A stretch of 64,000 nt of DNA from Bradyrhizobium betae (GTDB lineage Bacteria; Pseudomonadota; Alphaproteobacteria; Rhizobiales; Xanthobacteraceae): NCBI RefSeq assembly GCF_004123905.1, contig NZ_MZXW01000017.1, forward strand, positions 124,001 through 188,000. The letters are read 5' to 3'. Made by a program: the position numbers and the translations under genes. Within the stretch, counting starts at the first letter, position 1; every line of letters starts with the position of its first letter. The notes beneath the pieces were generated by a model. It saw only the letters and a program-made list of their open reading frames with translations, searched no databases and was not told the DNA's origin. Of this stretch, positions 42,053 to 51,278 are shown piece after piece.

Positions 42053-42888
42053 GGCGGCGCGCCGAGTGGGCTCAGCCGCGCCAGCGGTTCAGCACCCTCC
42101 GGCCGCCGCAACAGCTGCATGACATGCCGCTTCAGGCGCACGAATTCGGGTTCGGTCACGAGTTCCTGGCTGCGTGGCCTTGCAAAGGGCAGCACGATAT
42201 CCTCGATGACCCGGCCGGGCCTGGCGCTCATCACGACGATGCGATCGGCGAGGAACAGCGCCTCGTCGATATCGTGGGTGACGAAGACCGTGGTGATCGG
42301 GATCTTGCTCCAGATATCGAGCAGGACCTCCTGCATCATGCCGCGCGTCTGGGCATCGAGCGCGCTGAAGGGCTCGTCCATCAGCAGCACCCGCGGCTGG
42401 TTGATCAGGACCCGCGCGATTTCGACGCGCTGCTGCATGCCGCCCGATAGCTGCGCAGGGTAAAACGTCTCGAAGCCGGAAAGGCCGACCAGCTTCAGGA
42501 TGGCGTCGGCGGCGCGGTCGCGTTCCTTCTTCGCGAGGCCACGCATCTTCGGGCCGAAGGCCACGTTGTCGCGAACCCGCTTCCAGGGAAACAGCGTGTG
42601 CTGCTGAAACACCATGCCGCGATCGGGGCTCGGCCCCTGAACCGTCTGCCCGTCCACCGTCAGTCGACCGGCCGTGATCGGCAGATGCCCCGCCAGCGCG
42701 CCGAGCAAGGTGGACTTGCCGCAGCCGGAGGGGCCGAGGATGCAGACGAGCTCTCCCGGCGCGATCGCGACATCGAGACCGCTCACCGCCTCGAATGCGT
42801 CGTTGCCCGCGCCAAGCGAAATCGAGACGTCGGCGATGTCGATGCGACCGACGCTCCCGGTGCTGATATCCGCGACCCGGATGTTCAT
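42049..42888 (-). CDS. ABC transporter ATP-binding protein (nitrate/sulfonate/taurine type)
   Basis: A 279-residue ATPase of the SsuB/TauB/NrtD group. Walker A is GPSGCGKST, the Q-loop MVFQQHTLFPWKRV, the signature LSGGMQQRVEIAR, Walker B VLLMDEPFSALD and the switch His in VFVTHDIDEAL. The ATG at 42888 overlaps the permease stop (ATGA), so the genes are coupled. It is last in the operon binding protein, permease, ATPase. The last four bases overlap the stop of the convergent monooxygenase gene. Confidence 0.92.
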   Translation of the reverse strand: MNIRVADISTGSVGRIDIADVSISLGAGNDAFEAVSGLDVAIAPGELVCILGPSGCGKSTLLGALAGHLPITAGRLTVDGQTVQGPSPDRGMVFQQHTLFPWKRVRDNVAFGPKMRGLAKKERDRAADAILKLVGLSGFETFYPAQLSGGMQQRVEIARVLINQPRVLLMDEPFSALDAQTRGMMQEVLLDIWSKIPITTVFVTHDIDEALFLADRIVVMSARPGRVIEDIVLPFARPRSQELVTEPEFVRLKRHVMQLLRRPEGAEPLARLSPLGAPP

Positions 42889-43685
42889 CGTGCGACCTTC
42901 GGGCTGCGCCAAGGCATCAGAAGCCGGCCGGCCGTGGTCAACAGCCAGCTCGAGCCCATGCCAAGCAGGCCGATGATCAGCATGCCGACGATGATGTCGG
43001 CGTAGTTCTGGAGCGTGTAGGCTTCCCAGGTGTAGTAGCCGATGCCGAACTGCCCCGAGATCATCTCTGCGGTGACGAGGCAGAACCACGAGGTGCCCAT
43101 GCCGATCGCAAGGCCGGTGACGATGCTGGGCGCGGCATCCGGCAGCACGACCTCCGCCAGGATCGCCAGCTCACCTGCGCCGAGGCTGCGCGCGGAGGCG
43201 ACCAGCCGGCGGTCGACATTGGCAACGCCGTGGACCGTGTTCAGCACGATCGGAAACAAGGCGCCGATGAAGGTGATGTAGATCATCGAGAGCTCGGACG
43301 ACGGGAACATCAGGATCGACAGCGGTATCCATGCCACCGCCGGAATCGGCCGCAGCAATTCGAGCGGCGGCAGCAAGAGGTCGCTCGCCGCACGCGACCG
43401 GCCGATCGCAAAGCCGAGGATCACCCCGATCACCACCGCCGCCCCGTAGCCCGCGAACACCCGCCAGAGGCTACTGGTGATATGCGCCGCCAGTTTCGGC
43501 GAACGCAACAAAGTGAGCGCGGATTGAACGACCTCGACCGGCGGCGGCACGTTGCGGAAGGTGACGATCCCGAGATTGGCATGCGTCGTCGAAGCGACCT
43601 GCCACAGGGCGATGCAGGCCAGGATCGAAAGGCCACGGACCAGCCATCGGACGCCGGCGGGCCGCGTCTGGATAGCGGTGGCCAT
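42885..43685 (-). CDS. ABC transporter permease (nitrate/sulfonate/taurine type)
   Basis: A 266-residue inner-membrane permease with six spans. The coupling-helix EAA motif reads SLGAGELAILAEVVLPDAAP, and LELLRPIPAVAWIPLSIL is the family's central motif. The ATG at 43685 follows GTGAGG and lies four bases after the stop of the (frameshifted) binding-protein gene. Works with the 42049 ATPase. Substrate unknown: aliphatic sulfonate, taurine or nitrate-like anions are typical. Confidence 0.92.
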   Translation of the reverse strand: MATAIQTRPAGVRWLVRGLSILACIALWQVASTTHANLGIVTFRNVPPPVEVVQSALTLLRSPKLAAHITSSLWRVFAGYGAAVVIGVILGFAIGRSRAASDLLLPPLELLRPIPAVAWIPLSILMFPSSELSMIYITFIGALFPIVLNTVHGVANVDRRLVASARSLGAGELAILAEVVLPDAAPSIVTGLAIGMGTSWFCLVTAEMISGQFGIGYYTWEAYTLQNYADIIVGMLIIGLLGMGSSWLLTTAGRLLMPWRSPKVAR

Positions 43686-43689
43686 GGCC

Positions 43690-45112
43690 TCACCGGCTCG
43701 CGACGAGGGACTCGCGCGCGGCCGCGAAGTCGAGGACCTCGCCGCCGTTTTGCTTCGACCAGCCATCGGCCGCCTGCTTGAGCAGGAACGCGCTCAGCTC
43801 ACCTTTGGACGACCGCACGAACCAAGCCTGGTTTGCGAACAGCTTGATGCCGCTCTCGCGATCCTGGGCATAGACCACGCGGATGGCCTTGCCGTCCTTC
43901 TCAAGGCCGGCAAGCGCCTTCAGCGCATTCTCGGGCGAGGCATAGTGGCGGACATGGGCCTCGTCCTTGACCCAGATCTGCGCGACGCGGGTGACATCAC
44001 TGATCTCGGCGCCGGTTGCCGCGTCCCTGGCTTTGAGCGGAAGCTGCGCATAGTTCTTCAGCTCCGCATCATAGTCGCGGCCCACCTGCGCGGTCGCGAT
44101 GCGGATGAACTTGTCGGTGACGAACTGGTTGATGTCGAGATCGCTGTCGGCGCGCTTGAGCAGTTTTAGTGTCTTGATCGAGGTCGCGACCGCCTGGCGG
44201 TATTCGGGCTTCCAGGTGACGTCGCGGGTTTGGAGTCCGAGCGGGCCGTGAAAGAGATAGTCGACCTCGGCCTCGATGCCGGTGACCTTTGCGATCAACT
44301 CGCTGTACTTCTCCGGCTCCTCCGCGATCAGGCGATCCGCCTCGATCGCGGCGCGCAGATAGGCGACGACGATCTCCGGATATTTTTCGGCGTACTCCGC
44401 ATCGACCAGCCCGCCGTGGAATGTCGGTGCGTTGGCCTGCGCGCCATCAAAAATCTTGCGCGCGAAGCCGCGCCACGGAAACAGCTCGGCGAACGGAACG
44501 AAGTCGGCATGCGCTTCGATCTTGCTGGCCTGCAGGGCCGGCCCCGCAACCTCCGGCGCCTGGGTGATGATGTTTGACGTCGGTCTCGGGATTCCAGCCC
44601 CTGGCTTCGATGGCACGGAGCAGCATGCCGTGCGAGGTCGAGGCGAAGGGAACTGAGATGGTCTTGCCCTTGAGCTCGTCGAGCGACTGCACCGGTGAAC
44701 TCGACGGCACGACGATGCCGTTGCCGCTGCCCTTGGTGCTGCCGGACAGCACGCTGATGAAAAGGCTGCGGCGCCCCGCCTTCTGGAACGCGACGCCGTT
44801 GAGCGACCCGGGGAAATCCGCCATCGCGCCGAAATCGAGCTTGCCCGCGACCATCTCGTTGGTCAGCGGCGCGCCGCTCGTAAAATTCTTCCACTGGATG
44901 TCGTAGGTGACGTCCTTGTACTTGCCGTCATGCGGCAGGAATTTCTCGAGCAGCTTGAGCTCGCGAATCAGCAGTCCGCCGGTCGCGCAATTGATCGTCG
45001 CATCCTGCGTGCCGACCGCCACGCGGATCGTCTCCGCCTGCGACGGCCCGAACATGGCGACGGTCATTGCCACAACGGCCGCACTGATTCTCAAAGAGCT
45101 GAAATCGATCAT
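43690..45112 (-). pseudogene. ABC substrate-binding protein gene with one-base frameshift
   Basis: Two overlapping frames together encode one binding protein of about 473 residues. From the ATG at 45112 there is a signal peptide (ending PSQA), then a binding core (RVAVGTQDATINCATGG, LDFGAMADFPGSLNG, ISVPFASTSHGMLLRAIEAR). The frame continues as ETDVKHHHP, whereas the -1 partner gives ...NIITQAPEVAG, the expected continuation. Removing one base of the TTT at 44573-44575 joins them exactly. It may be an inactivating mutation or a sequencing error. The C-terminal 100 residues (SGIKLFANQAWFVRSSKGEL, then NGGEVLDFAAA) resemble the end of NosL-type proteins. The permease follows after four bases. 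Confidence 0.85.
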
Positions 45113-45413
45113 CGAACTGTCCTCGGAGGCCGGCGCATGCCGGCAGCGATGCGAGCCGGCACTATCGAAGGCGCGGCGCAATGCATGAAGCAATTACTTG
45201 CATCGTCATTGGAGACGCTCGCGTCGCGAATCCGGAACGCAACAGCGCAAAGGATTTTCTCGAAACCGTGCGATCAACAGCGCAATCATTCCGCCGCCGG
45301 TCGCCGCACATATCAAGCTTTGCTAAGTGATTTGGAACGATCGCAAAGAGATGGACATCGCGCCATCGCCGCTCTTACCTACCCGCAAGACCTCGAAGAG
45401 TTGACGGATTGCG
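45113..45413. other. 301-base divergent region between binding protein and Crp/Fnr genes
   Basis: No gene. An imperfect palindrome lies at 45181-45203 (ATGCA ... AAG-CAATTA-CTT-GCAT). It could be a binding site for the divergent Crp/Fnr protein; evidence is symmetry and position only. Confidence 0.4.
45181..45203. promoter_or_regulatory. Imperfect palindrome around AAG-CAATTA-CTT
   Basis: Outer ATGC / GCAT and inner AAG / CTT pair around CAATTA. It is about 70-90 bases upstream of the binding-protein start. Weak candidate for a Crp/Fnr site. Confidence 0.3.
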
Positions 45414-46253
45414 ATGACCATACTCAAGGAAGCTGCCGCGACCGAGCCTGCCGCTTTCGCTGACCGGCCTCTTGCCGGCGCTCCGTTCGACTGGCCCGCC
45501 CGCGAGACAACGCGGCGAGCCCGCAGCGCACGCGTGAAGACCGCAAGCTCGGCGCTGTTCATGAGCGAGACCATCGATGGATTGAACGCGGGGGCGCATT
45601 TCCTCGATCGCCTGTCGGCGCCGGAGCAGGCGCGCGTGCACGCGGCCGGCCGCACCATCACGGTGCCGCAGGGCGAGATGGTGTTCAGCCAGGGCGACGG
45701 CCACGACGGCATCTTCATCATCCGCCGCGGGCAAGTGCGGGTCTACTACACGGCGCCGTCGGGGCGCGAGATCACGCTTGCCTACTGGACGCCGGGACAT
45801 TTCATCGGCGGTCCGGAGATTTCCGGCGGCGGCATTCACATGTGGTCCGGCATCGCCATCGAAGCCTGCGAGATTTCAGCTCTCTCCGGCCCCGCGCTCG
45901 AAAAACTCCTGACCGGCATGCCCGGCTTCGCGCTGGCGCTGATCGACGGCCTGATCGCCAAGGGCAAATGCTACTCCTCGATGGCGCAGATCCTCGGCAC
46001 GCGCTCAGTGATCGAACGGCTGGCGCAGTTCCTGCTCACGCTGTCGGAGCTGCATGGCGTTGCCGATGGCGACACCGTCATCATCAATCGCAAGATCACC
46101 CATGACCAGATCGCGGCTATGGTCGGCTCGACCCGGCAATGGGTCACGATGATGCTGAAGCGCTTCCAGAACCGCCGCATCATCGCCATCAACGGCAGCA
46201 CCATCCGGATCAGGCGGGTGGATCTGCTGGAGCAGATCTTGTTTAGGGAGTGA
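45414..46253 (+). CDS. Crp/Fnr-family transcriptional regulator
   Basis: A 279-residue regulator. After an extended Ala/Arg-rich N-terminus (about 1-55, possibly a later start at residue 50 MSETIDGLN), a cyclic-nucleotide-type barrel is at 60-160 (MVFSQGDGHDGIFIIRRGQV, TPGHFIGGPEISGG) and a winged helix at 225-265 with ITHDQIAAMVGSTRQWVTMM. No Fnr cysteines. It is divergent from the transporter operon and probably regulates it; the ligand is unknown. Confidence 0.87.
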   Translation: MTILKEAAATEPAAFADRPLAGAPFDWPARETTRRARSARVKTASSALFMSETIDGLNAGAHFLDRLSAPEQARVHAAGRTITVPQGEMVFSQGDGHDGIFIIRRGQVRVYYTAPSGREITLAYWTPGHFIGGPEISGGGIHMWSGIAIEACEISALSGPALEKLLTGMPGFALALIDGLIAKGKCYSSMAQILGTRSVIERLAQFLLTLSELHGVADGDTVIINRKITHDQIAAMVGSTRQWVTMMLKRFQNRRIIAINGSTIRIRRVDLLEQILFRE

Positions 46254-46280
46254 GGCGCGTCGCGCGGAGACGAGCGCGGT

Positions 46281-46444
46281 CCTTCTCCCTCTCCCCGTTC
46301 TTACGGGGCCGCGACGAGCCTCGCTCGCGCTGAGAGGGTTGGGGTGAGGGGCCTCTCTCCGCGAGTGAGATGTTCGTGAGACCTGTACCCCCTCACCCGG
46401 ATCGCAAGAGCGATCCGACCTCTCCCCGCAAGCGGGGAGAGGTT
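46281..46444. repeat. Intergenic repeat with CTCTCCCCG / CGGGGAGAG arms
   Basis: Outer arms CCTCTCCCCGTTCTTACGGGG and CCCCGCAAGCGGGGAGAGG are each hairpins and pair with each other; GGGTGAGGGG / CCCCTCACCC pair inside. A very common repeat type in Bradyrhizobium-like genomes. It lies between the regulator and the HDAC-family gene in convergent orientation. Confidence 0.75.
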
Positions 46445-46455
46445 AGGAACCAGCC

Positions 46456-47481
46456 TCAGCGCGCTTCTTCGAATCCGGCCAGCACAGAGGTCAGGTTCGC
46501 GCCCAGAATATCCGAGAGATAGCCGCCCTCCTGCACGAACACGGTGGGCAGGCCCAGCTTCGCGATGACCTGGCCGATGCGGCGGAAGCCGGGCGTGGTG
46601 ACGGCGAGGCCCTTGAGCGGATCGTGCTCGGAGGCATCGAGGCCGAGCGCGATGACGAGGGCGCCGGGCGCGAAGGACTCGATCGCCTTGCGTGCGACTT
46701 CCATCGCCTGGATGTAGCCGTCGTCGCCGGTGCCGATGGCCAGGGGAATGTTGAGATTGGTGCCGAGGCCCGGCCCCTCGCCGCGCTCATGCGCATAACC
46801 CCACACGTAAGGATAATACGCGACAGGGTCGGCGTGGATCGACACCGTGTAGACATCGGGCCGCGCATAAAAAATGCCCTGCGTGCCGTTGCCGTGATGA
46901 ACGTCGACGTCGAGGATCACGACGCGCTCGTGCTTCTGCCGCAGATGTGCGGCGGCGATCGCGCTGTTGTTGAGGAAGCAGAAGCCGCCGGCCATGTCGC
47001 GATAGGCGTGATGGCCGGGCGGGCGGCAGAGCGCGTAGACTGCGTCTTCACCGTCCATCACCATCTGTGCTGCCGTAGCCGCAACGTCCGTCGCAGCGCA
47101 AGCCGCAGCCCAGGTGCCCGGACCGATCGGCGCCGCGGTATCGGCGGTGTGCCAGCCGAGCTTGCCGACGATATGGGTCGGATAGGTCGCGGCGTGGCGC
47201 ACGGGATGGATATTGCCGATCATCTCCGGACCGGAATCGCCGAGCGCTTTCCAGGCGTCCCAGGCTTCGCTGAGAAACGACAGATATTCCGGGCTGTGAA
47301 TGCGCGCGCGAGGCCCTTGCCCGAATGTCGTCGGCTCGACCAGTTGATGCTTGCCGTCCTTCAACCCCTTGAGCAGGCGGTCGGCGCGCTCGGGCTGCTC
47401 GGTCGTGCGCTTGACGACACCGCGAACCAGGAAGAATTGCGGATCATGGCTGCGGTGCAGTTCGGTATGGACGGCTTTCAC
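46456..47481 (-). CDS. Histone-deacetylase-family protein, acetylpolyamine amidohydrolase-like
   Basis: A 341-residue zinc deacetylase of the arginase/HDAC fold. Signature segments are RPPGHHAYRDMAGGFCFLNN and VVILDVDVHHGNGTQGIFY with the zinc-binding Asp and His, and LGLDASEHDPLKG. The N-terminus (MKAVHTELHRSHDPQFFLVR) matches acetylpolyamine amidohydrolases, which release acetate from acetylated putrescine or related amines. The GTG at 47481 has GGAG at seven bases. Other amine and amino-acid genes lie 6-14 kb away, giving it a plausible place in polyamine use; it is not in their operons. Confidence 0.9.
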   Translation of the reverse strand: MKAVHTELHRSHDPQFFLVRGVVKRTTEQPERADRLLKGLKDGKHQLVEPTTFGQGPRARIHSPEYLSFLSEAWDAWKALGDSGPEMIGNIHPVRHAATYPTHIVGKLGWHTADTAAPIGPGTWAAACAATDVAATAAQMVMDGEDAVYALCRPPGHHAYRDMAGGFCFLNNSAIAAAHLRQKHERVVILDVDVHHGNGTQGIFYARPDVYTVSIHADPVAYYPYVWGYAHERGEGPGLGTNLNIPLAIGTGDDGYIQAMEVARKAIESFAPGALVIALGLDASEHDPLKGLAVTTPGFRRIGQVIAKLGLPTVFVQEGGYLSDILGANLTSVLAGFEEAR

Positions 47482-47647
47482 TCAAACACTCCGTGGTCGC
47501 TTGCTCTCTGGACGCGTTTTCTTCACGCGAACCGGTGCGCTCGAAAACGCTATGGAAGATGCCACAGATGTCTTGATCCCCGCGGCGGCCAGAAGCAAGC
47601 AAGAAGAATGCCGCCGCCCTGCGCTCTGAGCAGACCGCCCTTGAAGC

Positions 47648-48589
47648 TCAGCAGCGCCCGCGCTGCAGGCAATGCTCGCGGCCCTGCTGGTCGGTGCGGA
47701 AGGACTCGACGAAGCCGCCCTGGCGCTGGGTGACGAAGACGGTCTTGCCATCGCTGCCGCCGAAGGCGAGGTTGGTCGGCTCCTTGCCCTTCAGTGCGAT
47801 CTCGCGTTCGACCGCGCCATTCGGCTTCACCAGCGAGATCGTACCCTTGAGGATGCGCGCGATATAGAGCCGGCCGCCCACGTCGGTGCGCAGGCCATCG
47901 ACCGTGTCAGGTTGGAATGTCTTGACGAGCTTTGCGCTGGTGAGCTCGTTGCCATTGATCGCATAGGACCAGATCTGCCCACTGCTGGATTCGCCGACGT
48001 AGAGCGTCTTGCCGTCGGGGCTGAGATCGATGCCGTTGGTGGTGCCCATCGCGCGCGGCGCCGACATCACCTGCCCCTGCACCGATCCATCCGCGGCTTT
48101 CGCGATGCGCCAGATGTGGCCTTCCCGGCCCTTCCAGTTCGGATCGCTCGCATAGATCGTGCCATCGCGCGCGACCGTGATGTCGTTGGGCTGGTTCATC
48201 TCGTCGGAGTGAAACCAGACGGCGGGCTCGGCGCTTCCCTTCGCAATGGTGAAGATGTTGTGCTTCTTGTAGTCGGCGATGAACATGGTGCCACCGCGAT
48301 CGAAACGGATGGCGTTGCCGACGCTGCCTTCGGGAAGTGCCGTGAACAGCTCCGACGCCGCACCGCCCGCAGGCAGCTTGCCGATGGTGCCGGGCTTGCC
48401 GAGATTGACGACGAACAGATTCCCGTCGAGATCGGCGGCCGGTCCTTCGATGCCATAGGTGTACTCGCCCGGCGGCGTTACCTGCACGCTCTCGAACAGC
48501 TTCGTCTCCGCTTGCGCGGGCATCGCCGCGATGACGAGAAGGACGCTACTGCACAGGCACCAGAAATTCCTGCCGGATGTAATAGCCAT
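47648..48589 (-). CDS. SMP-30/gluconolactonase-like exported beta-propeller protein
   Basis: A 313-residue exported propeller. The ATG at 48589 gives a signal peptide (MAITSGRNFWCLCSSVLL to AQA); an ATG seven codons earlier is also possible. Blades carry GIEGPAADLDGNLFVVN, IRFDRGGTMFIADY, QPNDITVARDGTIYASD and TNGIDLSPDGKTLYVGE, the NxI/NG and D-rich metal-site pattern of SMP-30 lactonases. It overlaps the end of the upstream dehydrogenase gene by 44 bases, so the two are translationally coupled: a sugar oxidised by the first could have its lactone opened by the second. Confidence 0.87.
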   Translation of the reverse strand: MAITSGRNFWCLCSSVLLVIAAMPAQAETKLFESVQVTPPGEYTYGIEGPAADLDGNLFVVNLGKPGTIGKLPAGGAASELFTALPEGSVGNAIRFDRGGTMFIADYKKHNIFTIAKGSAEPAVWFHSDEMNQPNDITVARDGTIYASDPNWKGREGHIWRIAKAADGSVQGQVMSAPRAMGTTNGIDLSPDGKTLYVGESSSGQIWSYAINGNELTSAKLVKTFQPDTVDGLRTDVGGRLYIARILKGTISLVKPNGAVEREIALKGKEPTNLAFGGSDGKTVFVTQRQGGFVESFRTDQQGREHCLQRGRC

Positions 48590-50618
48590 CGTCGTCGCTG
48601 CACTCGCCATTCAGATAGGGGTCGGCCGGCCGGAAGAATCGGCTGAAGCCGGGTTTGTCTACAGCGCCCCTTTGTGTCACGACAACGACCTTGGTGGCCG
48701 GTATTTCGCCGCATTCCTTGTTGGCTTTGCTGAAGAACTTGCGCTGCGGCGGACCCGGCTTGATCCGCATCCGCGTGCCCGGAACCATCTTGGCGATGAG
48801 CAGGTCGGCGGTATCGAGCAGGCGCGCGTAGCTAGGCTCGGTCTTCGGCAGGCTCTCGCCGCCCGGCGGCATCAGCTTCTCCGCGCCGAGACCACGAAGG
48901 CGCGTGCGCAGCCTGCCGGCATCGGGGTCGCCCGGATAGATCCAGCCGTCCTGCGACAGCATGAAGCGAAGTACCGTCTTGTCCTTCTCTCCGTCCGATT
49001 GTCCGGCCTTCAGGCCAAAATCCGAATGGCAGCCGACGCAATGCTTCTCGACGAGGCCCTTGCGCAACGTGGTAAGGCGGATGCTGTTCTGCGCATCTCT
49101 GGCAACGAAGGCCGCGAGCTGGTCGATCATCGCCTGGCTGCGCGTGTCGCAGGGCAGTGGCGGCGGTGCATCGCCCGTGGCGCGATCGATGCGGATCACG
49201 GTCTGGTTTTTGTCCTCGACCAGCCAGATCGCACCGTCTTCCGCGACCGTCATGCCGACCGGCGCGCCCTGCGGCCGCGCACCGTTGACGCGGTGCCAGC
49301 CGGCGATCAGCTCTTCGAACGGCGCGGCAGTGACATCGCCGGCGTCCGTCTGAAAATTATGGGTCGGATCGGCTGCGCAACTAACGTGGTATCGCACCGG
49401 CGCCGGGGCGGACTTCGGGAAACCGTGGTCGTCGACGTCGTAGATCAGCACGCGGCTTCCGGTCGGGCGATAGCCGTGCAGACCGACCAGCAGCTTGCCC
49501 TCCAGCTCCGGGAATTTGGCGCCGTGATAATAGAGCATCGCGAGCGGCGCGCCGTGCGGCGGCATCAGCGAGAACGGCGGCTTGTAGAGCGCGTTGGCCG
49601 TGCAGAGCGATTTGTAGACGCCGGATTGCAGGACAATCCTGAATTCGGGGCTCGGCGTCGCGAGGTCGAAACAATAGGGCCAGCCATAATGCCTGCCCTG
49701 CTCGATCGCGTTGATCTCCTCGTTCGGCTTGAAGATGTCAGGCAGGTCGCGGCCATTCTCGCCTTGCAGGAAGGCGTAGCCCGCATCCGGAAAGTTCGGA
49801 TGTAGCGCCAGCGCCATCGAATTGCGCAAGCCGCGCGCATAGACGGTGTGCGGCGGGTCGGGATCGCCTGCCTTCAACGCCGGGAAGGCGCCGCCCGCGG
49901 GCGGCGTGAACAGCCAGATCGACGCCATCGCGGACGCGCCCTCCGCGGCCGCACAAGGCTTCGTGATCGGCGCCGGCGTGATGCAGTCGTCGCTGTGCGA
50001 GCCGATATTGACGAACAGCCGGCCGGTCCTGTCGAACACGAACTGCTTGAGCGGATGCGCGCTCTCGTCGAGCCTAGTGCCGTCGGGCAGTGTGATCCGG
50101 CGGCCCGGCATATGACGGATGATGGTTTCGACCGTGCTCCGCGGATTGTCGGCGAGCGGATCGAACCGGAAGATCGTCTCTGATGTCGAGGCATAGAGCT
50201 TCTTGTCCGGGCCGATCACGAGGCCGAACGGGTACTCGACGCCGGTCAGCAGCTCCTTGAAGCGCTGGCCTTGGGGCGCATGCGGATCGAGCAGCAGCAG
50301 CCGTCCGTCGGTGTGGCCCCAGCCGCCCATGTCGGCGACCACGAACAGGTCGCGGCCGGGCACCTGCATGATCGAGCGCGGAAATTTGAGGTGATCCTCT
50401 TCGCTGGCGACGAGGCCGGCGCAAAATCCCGCCTTCATGTCGATCTGGATCCTGGGAAAGGCGAGATCCCCGCTACCGCAGGTATCCGTGCCGATGGCAT
50501 AGCCGCTCTTCCTCACCGACTCGGAAGAGGCCGGGGCAGCGCCGAGCAGCGCTGCGACCAAAACCGCTGCAAACACACGCAGGTTTCGGCGGGCGTGCCC
50601 GAATGTGAACTGGTTCAC
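48546..50618 (-). CDS. PQQ-type sugar dehydrogenase fused to a cytochrome c domain
   Basis: A 690-residue exported protein. The signal peptide ends PASSE (about 30). Residues 60-480 form a GDH/sorbosone-dehydrogenase-like six-blade propeller (VVADMGGWGHTDGRLLLLD, GYRPTGSRVLIYDVD, GLRNSMALALHPNFPD). From about 530 a c-type heme motif CVGCH follows, with the axial Met probably in KLMPPGG. A final Cys-containing region of about 80 residues is unassigned. Electrons from sugar oxidation would pass to the fused heme. The GTG at 50618 follows GGGAG. Coupled to the downstream lactonase-like gene. Confidence 0.85.
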   Translation of the reverse strand: MNQFTFGHARRNLRVFAAVLVAALLGAAPASSESVRKSGYAIGTDTCGSGDLAFPRIQIDMKAGFCAGLVASEEDHLKFPRSIMQVPGRDLFVVADMGGWGHTDGRLLLLDPHAPQGQRFKELLTGVEYPFGLVIGPDKKLYASTSETIFRFDPLADNPRSTVETIIRHMPGRRITLPDGTRLDESAHPLKQFVFDRTGRLFVNIGSHSDDCITPAPITKPCAAAEGASAMASIWLFTPPAGGAFPALKAGDPDPPHTVYARGLRNSMALALHPNFPDAGYAFLQGENGRDLPDIFKPNEEINAIEQGRHYGWPYCFDLATPSPEFRIVLQSGVYKSLCTANALYKPPFSLMPPHGAPLAMLYYHGAKFPELEGKLLVGLHGYRPTGSRVLIYDVDDHGFPKSAPAPVRYHVSCAADPTHNFQTDAGDVTAAPFEELIAGWHRVNGARPQGAPVGMTVAEDGAIWLVEDKNQTVIRIDRATGDAPPPLPCDTRSQAMIDQLAAFVARDAQNSIRLTTLRKGLVEKHCVGCHSDFGLKAGQSDGEKDKTVLRFMLSQDGWIYPGDPDAGRLRTRLRGLGAEKLMPPGGESLPKTEPSYARLLDTADLLIAKMVPGTRMRIKPGPPQRKFFSKANKECGEIPATKVVVVTQRGAVDKPGFSRFFRPADPYLNGECSDDDGYYIRQEFLVPVQ

Positions 50619-50819
50619 GGTGGTCTCCCGGACTTTCGGGAAGCTTGTTCCATGCCGCCTGAACGCCGTCCAGCCATCACCCGCCTGTGATTAAACCTTT
50701 AACGACCTTGGTGCCGACCAATCTCCGTAAATTCCCTTACCGGGCTCGCCCCGAATGTTTCGCGAATGCCTCGGGTGGTATCGTTTTGCCATCCCAATCG
50801 CTCCCAATAGGAGACGCAT

Positions 50820-51053
50820 ATGGTCCAGGTCTATTTTCACTGCTCCAACACCGAGGGCACGCTGATCGACCGCTACGGCGCCGCCGTCGCCAACCTGACC
50901 GAGGCGCGCGACCGTGCGGCCCAGATCATGCATTCGATGATCCAGACCCCCGGCTCCGAGGACTGGCGCGACTGGGTGATCCATGTTGCCGACGACGACG
51001 GCGAGGAGATTTTCGATCTCCCCTTCACCGCCATGCTCGGCAAGCCGCATTGA
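50820..51053 (+). CDS. DUF6894 family protein
   Basis: A 77-residue protein that matches the DUF6894 pattern: VYFHCSNTEGTLIDRYGA at the N-terminus, EARDRAAQIMHSMIQ helix and DWVIHVADDDGEEIFDLPF strand pair. The ATG has AGGAG seven bases upstream. The family is frequent and multi-copy in Bradyrhizobium, function unknown. It may be cotranscribed with the miniprotein at 51063. Confidence 0.85.
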   Translation: MVQVYFHCSNTEGTLIDRYGAAVANLTEARDRAAQIMHSMIQTPGSEDWRDWVIHVADDDGEEIFDLPFTAMLGKPH

Positions 51054-51062
51054 GGTGATGCC

Positions 51063-51239
51063 ATGCTGTTCGCTTCACTGACCCTGCTCCGCCAGCCCCT
51101 CACCTTCGTCGCCACCAAATGGCAGAAGCTGGTGCGGATCGCGGGCAACCCCTACCGCCCCGAGCTGCACTACATGCGTGGGCCTGGCCCGAAATGGCAC
51201 GCCAAGTATCAGGCCAGCCGGCTGGACCGCAGGCTCTGA
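51063..51239 (+). CDS. Basic miniprotein (58 aa)
   Basis: Too short for a usual ORF scan. From the ATG at 51063 (GAGG six bases upstream) it reads MLFASLTLLRQPLTFVATKW, then a basic aromatic part ending ASRLDRRL. The start lies nine bases after the DUF6894 stop, which favours an operon. The first 15 residues are hydrophobic but too short for a sure membrane span. Function unknown. Confidence 0.6.
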   Translation: MLFASLTLLRQPLTFVATKWQKLVRIAGNPYRPELHYMRGPGPKWHAKYQASRLDRRL

Positions 51240-51278
51240 GCGCCACTTCTTAGATTTCACGCTAACGGTCTCTCCATA

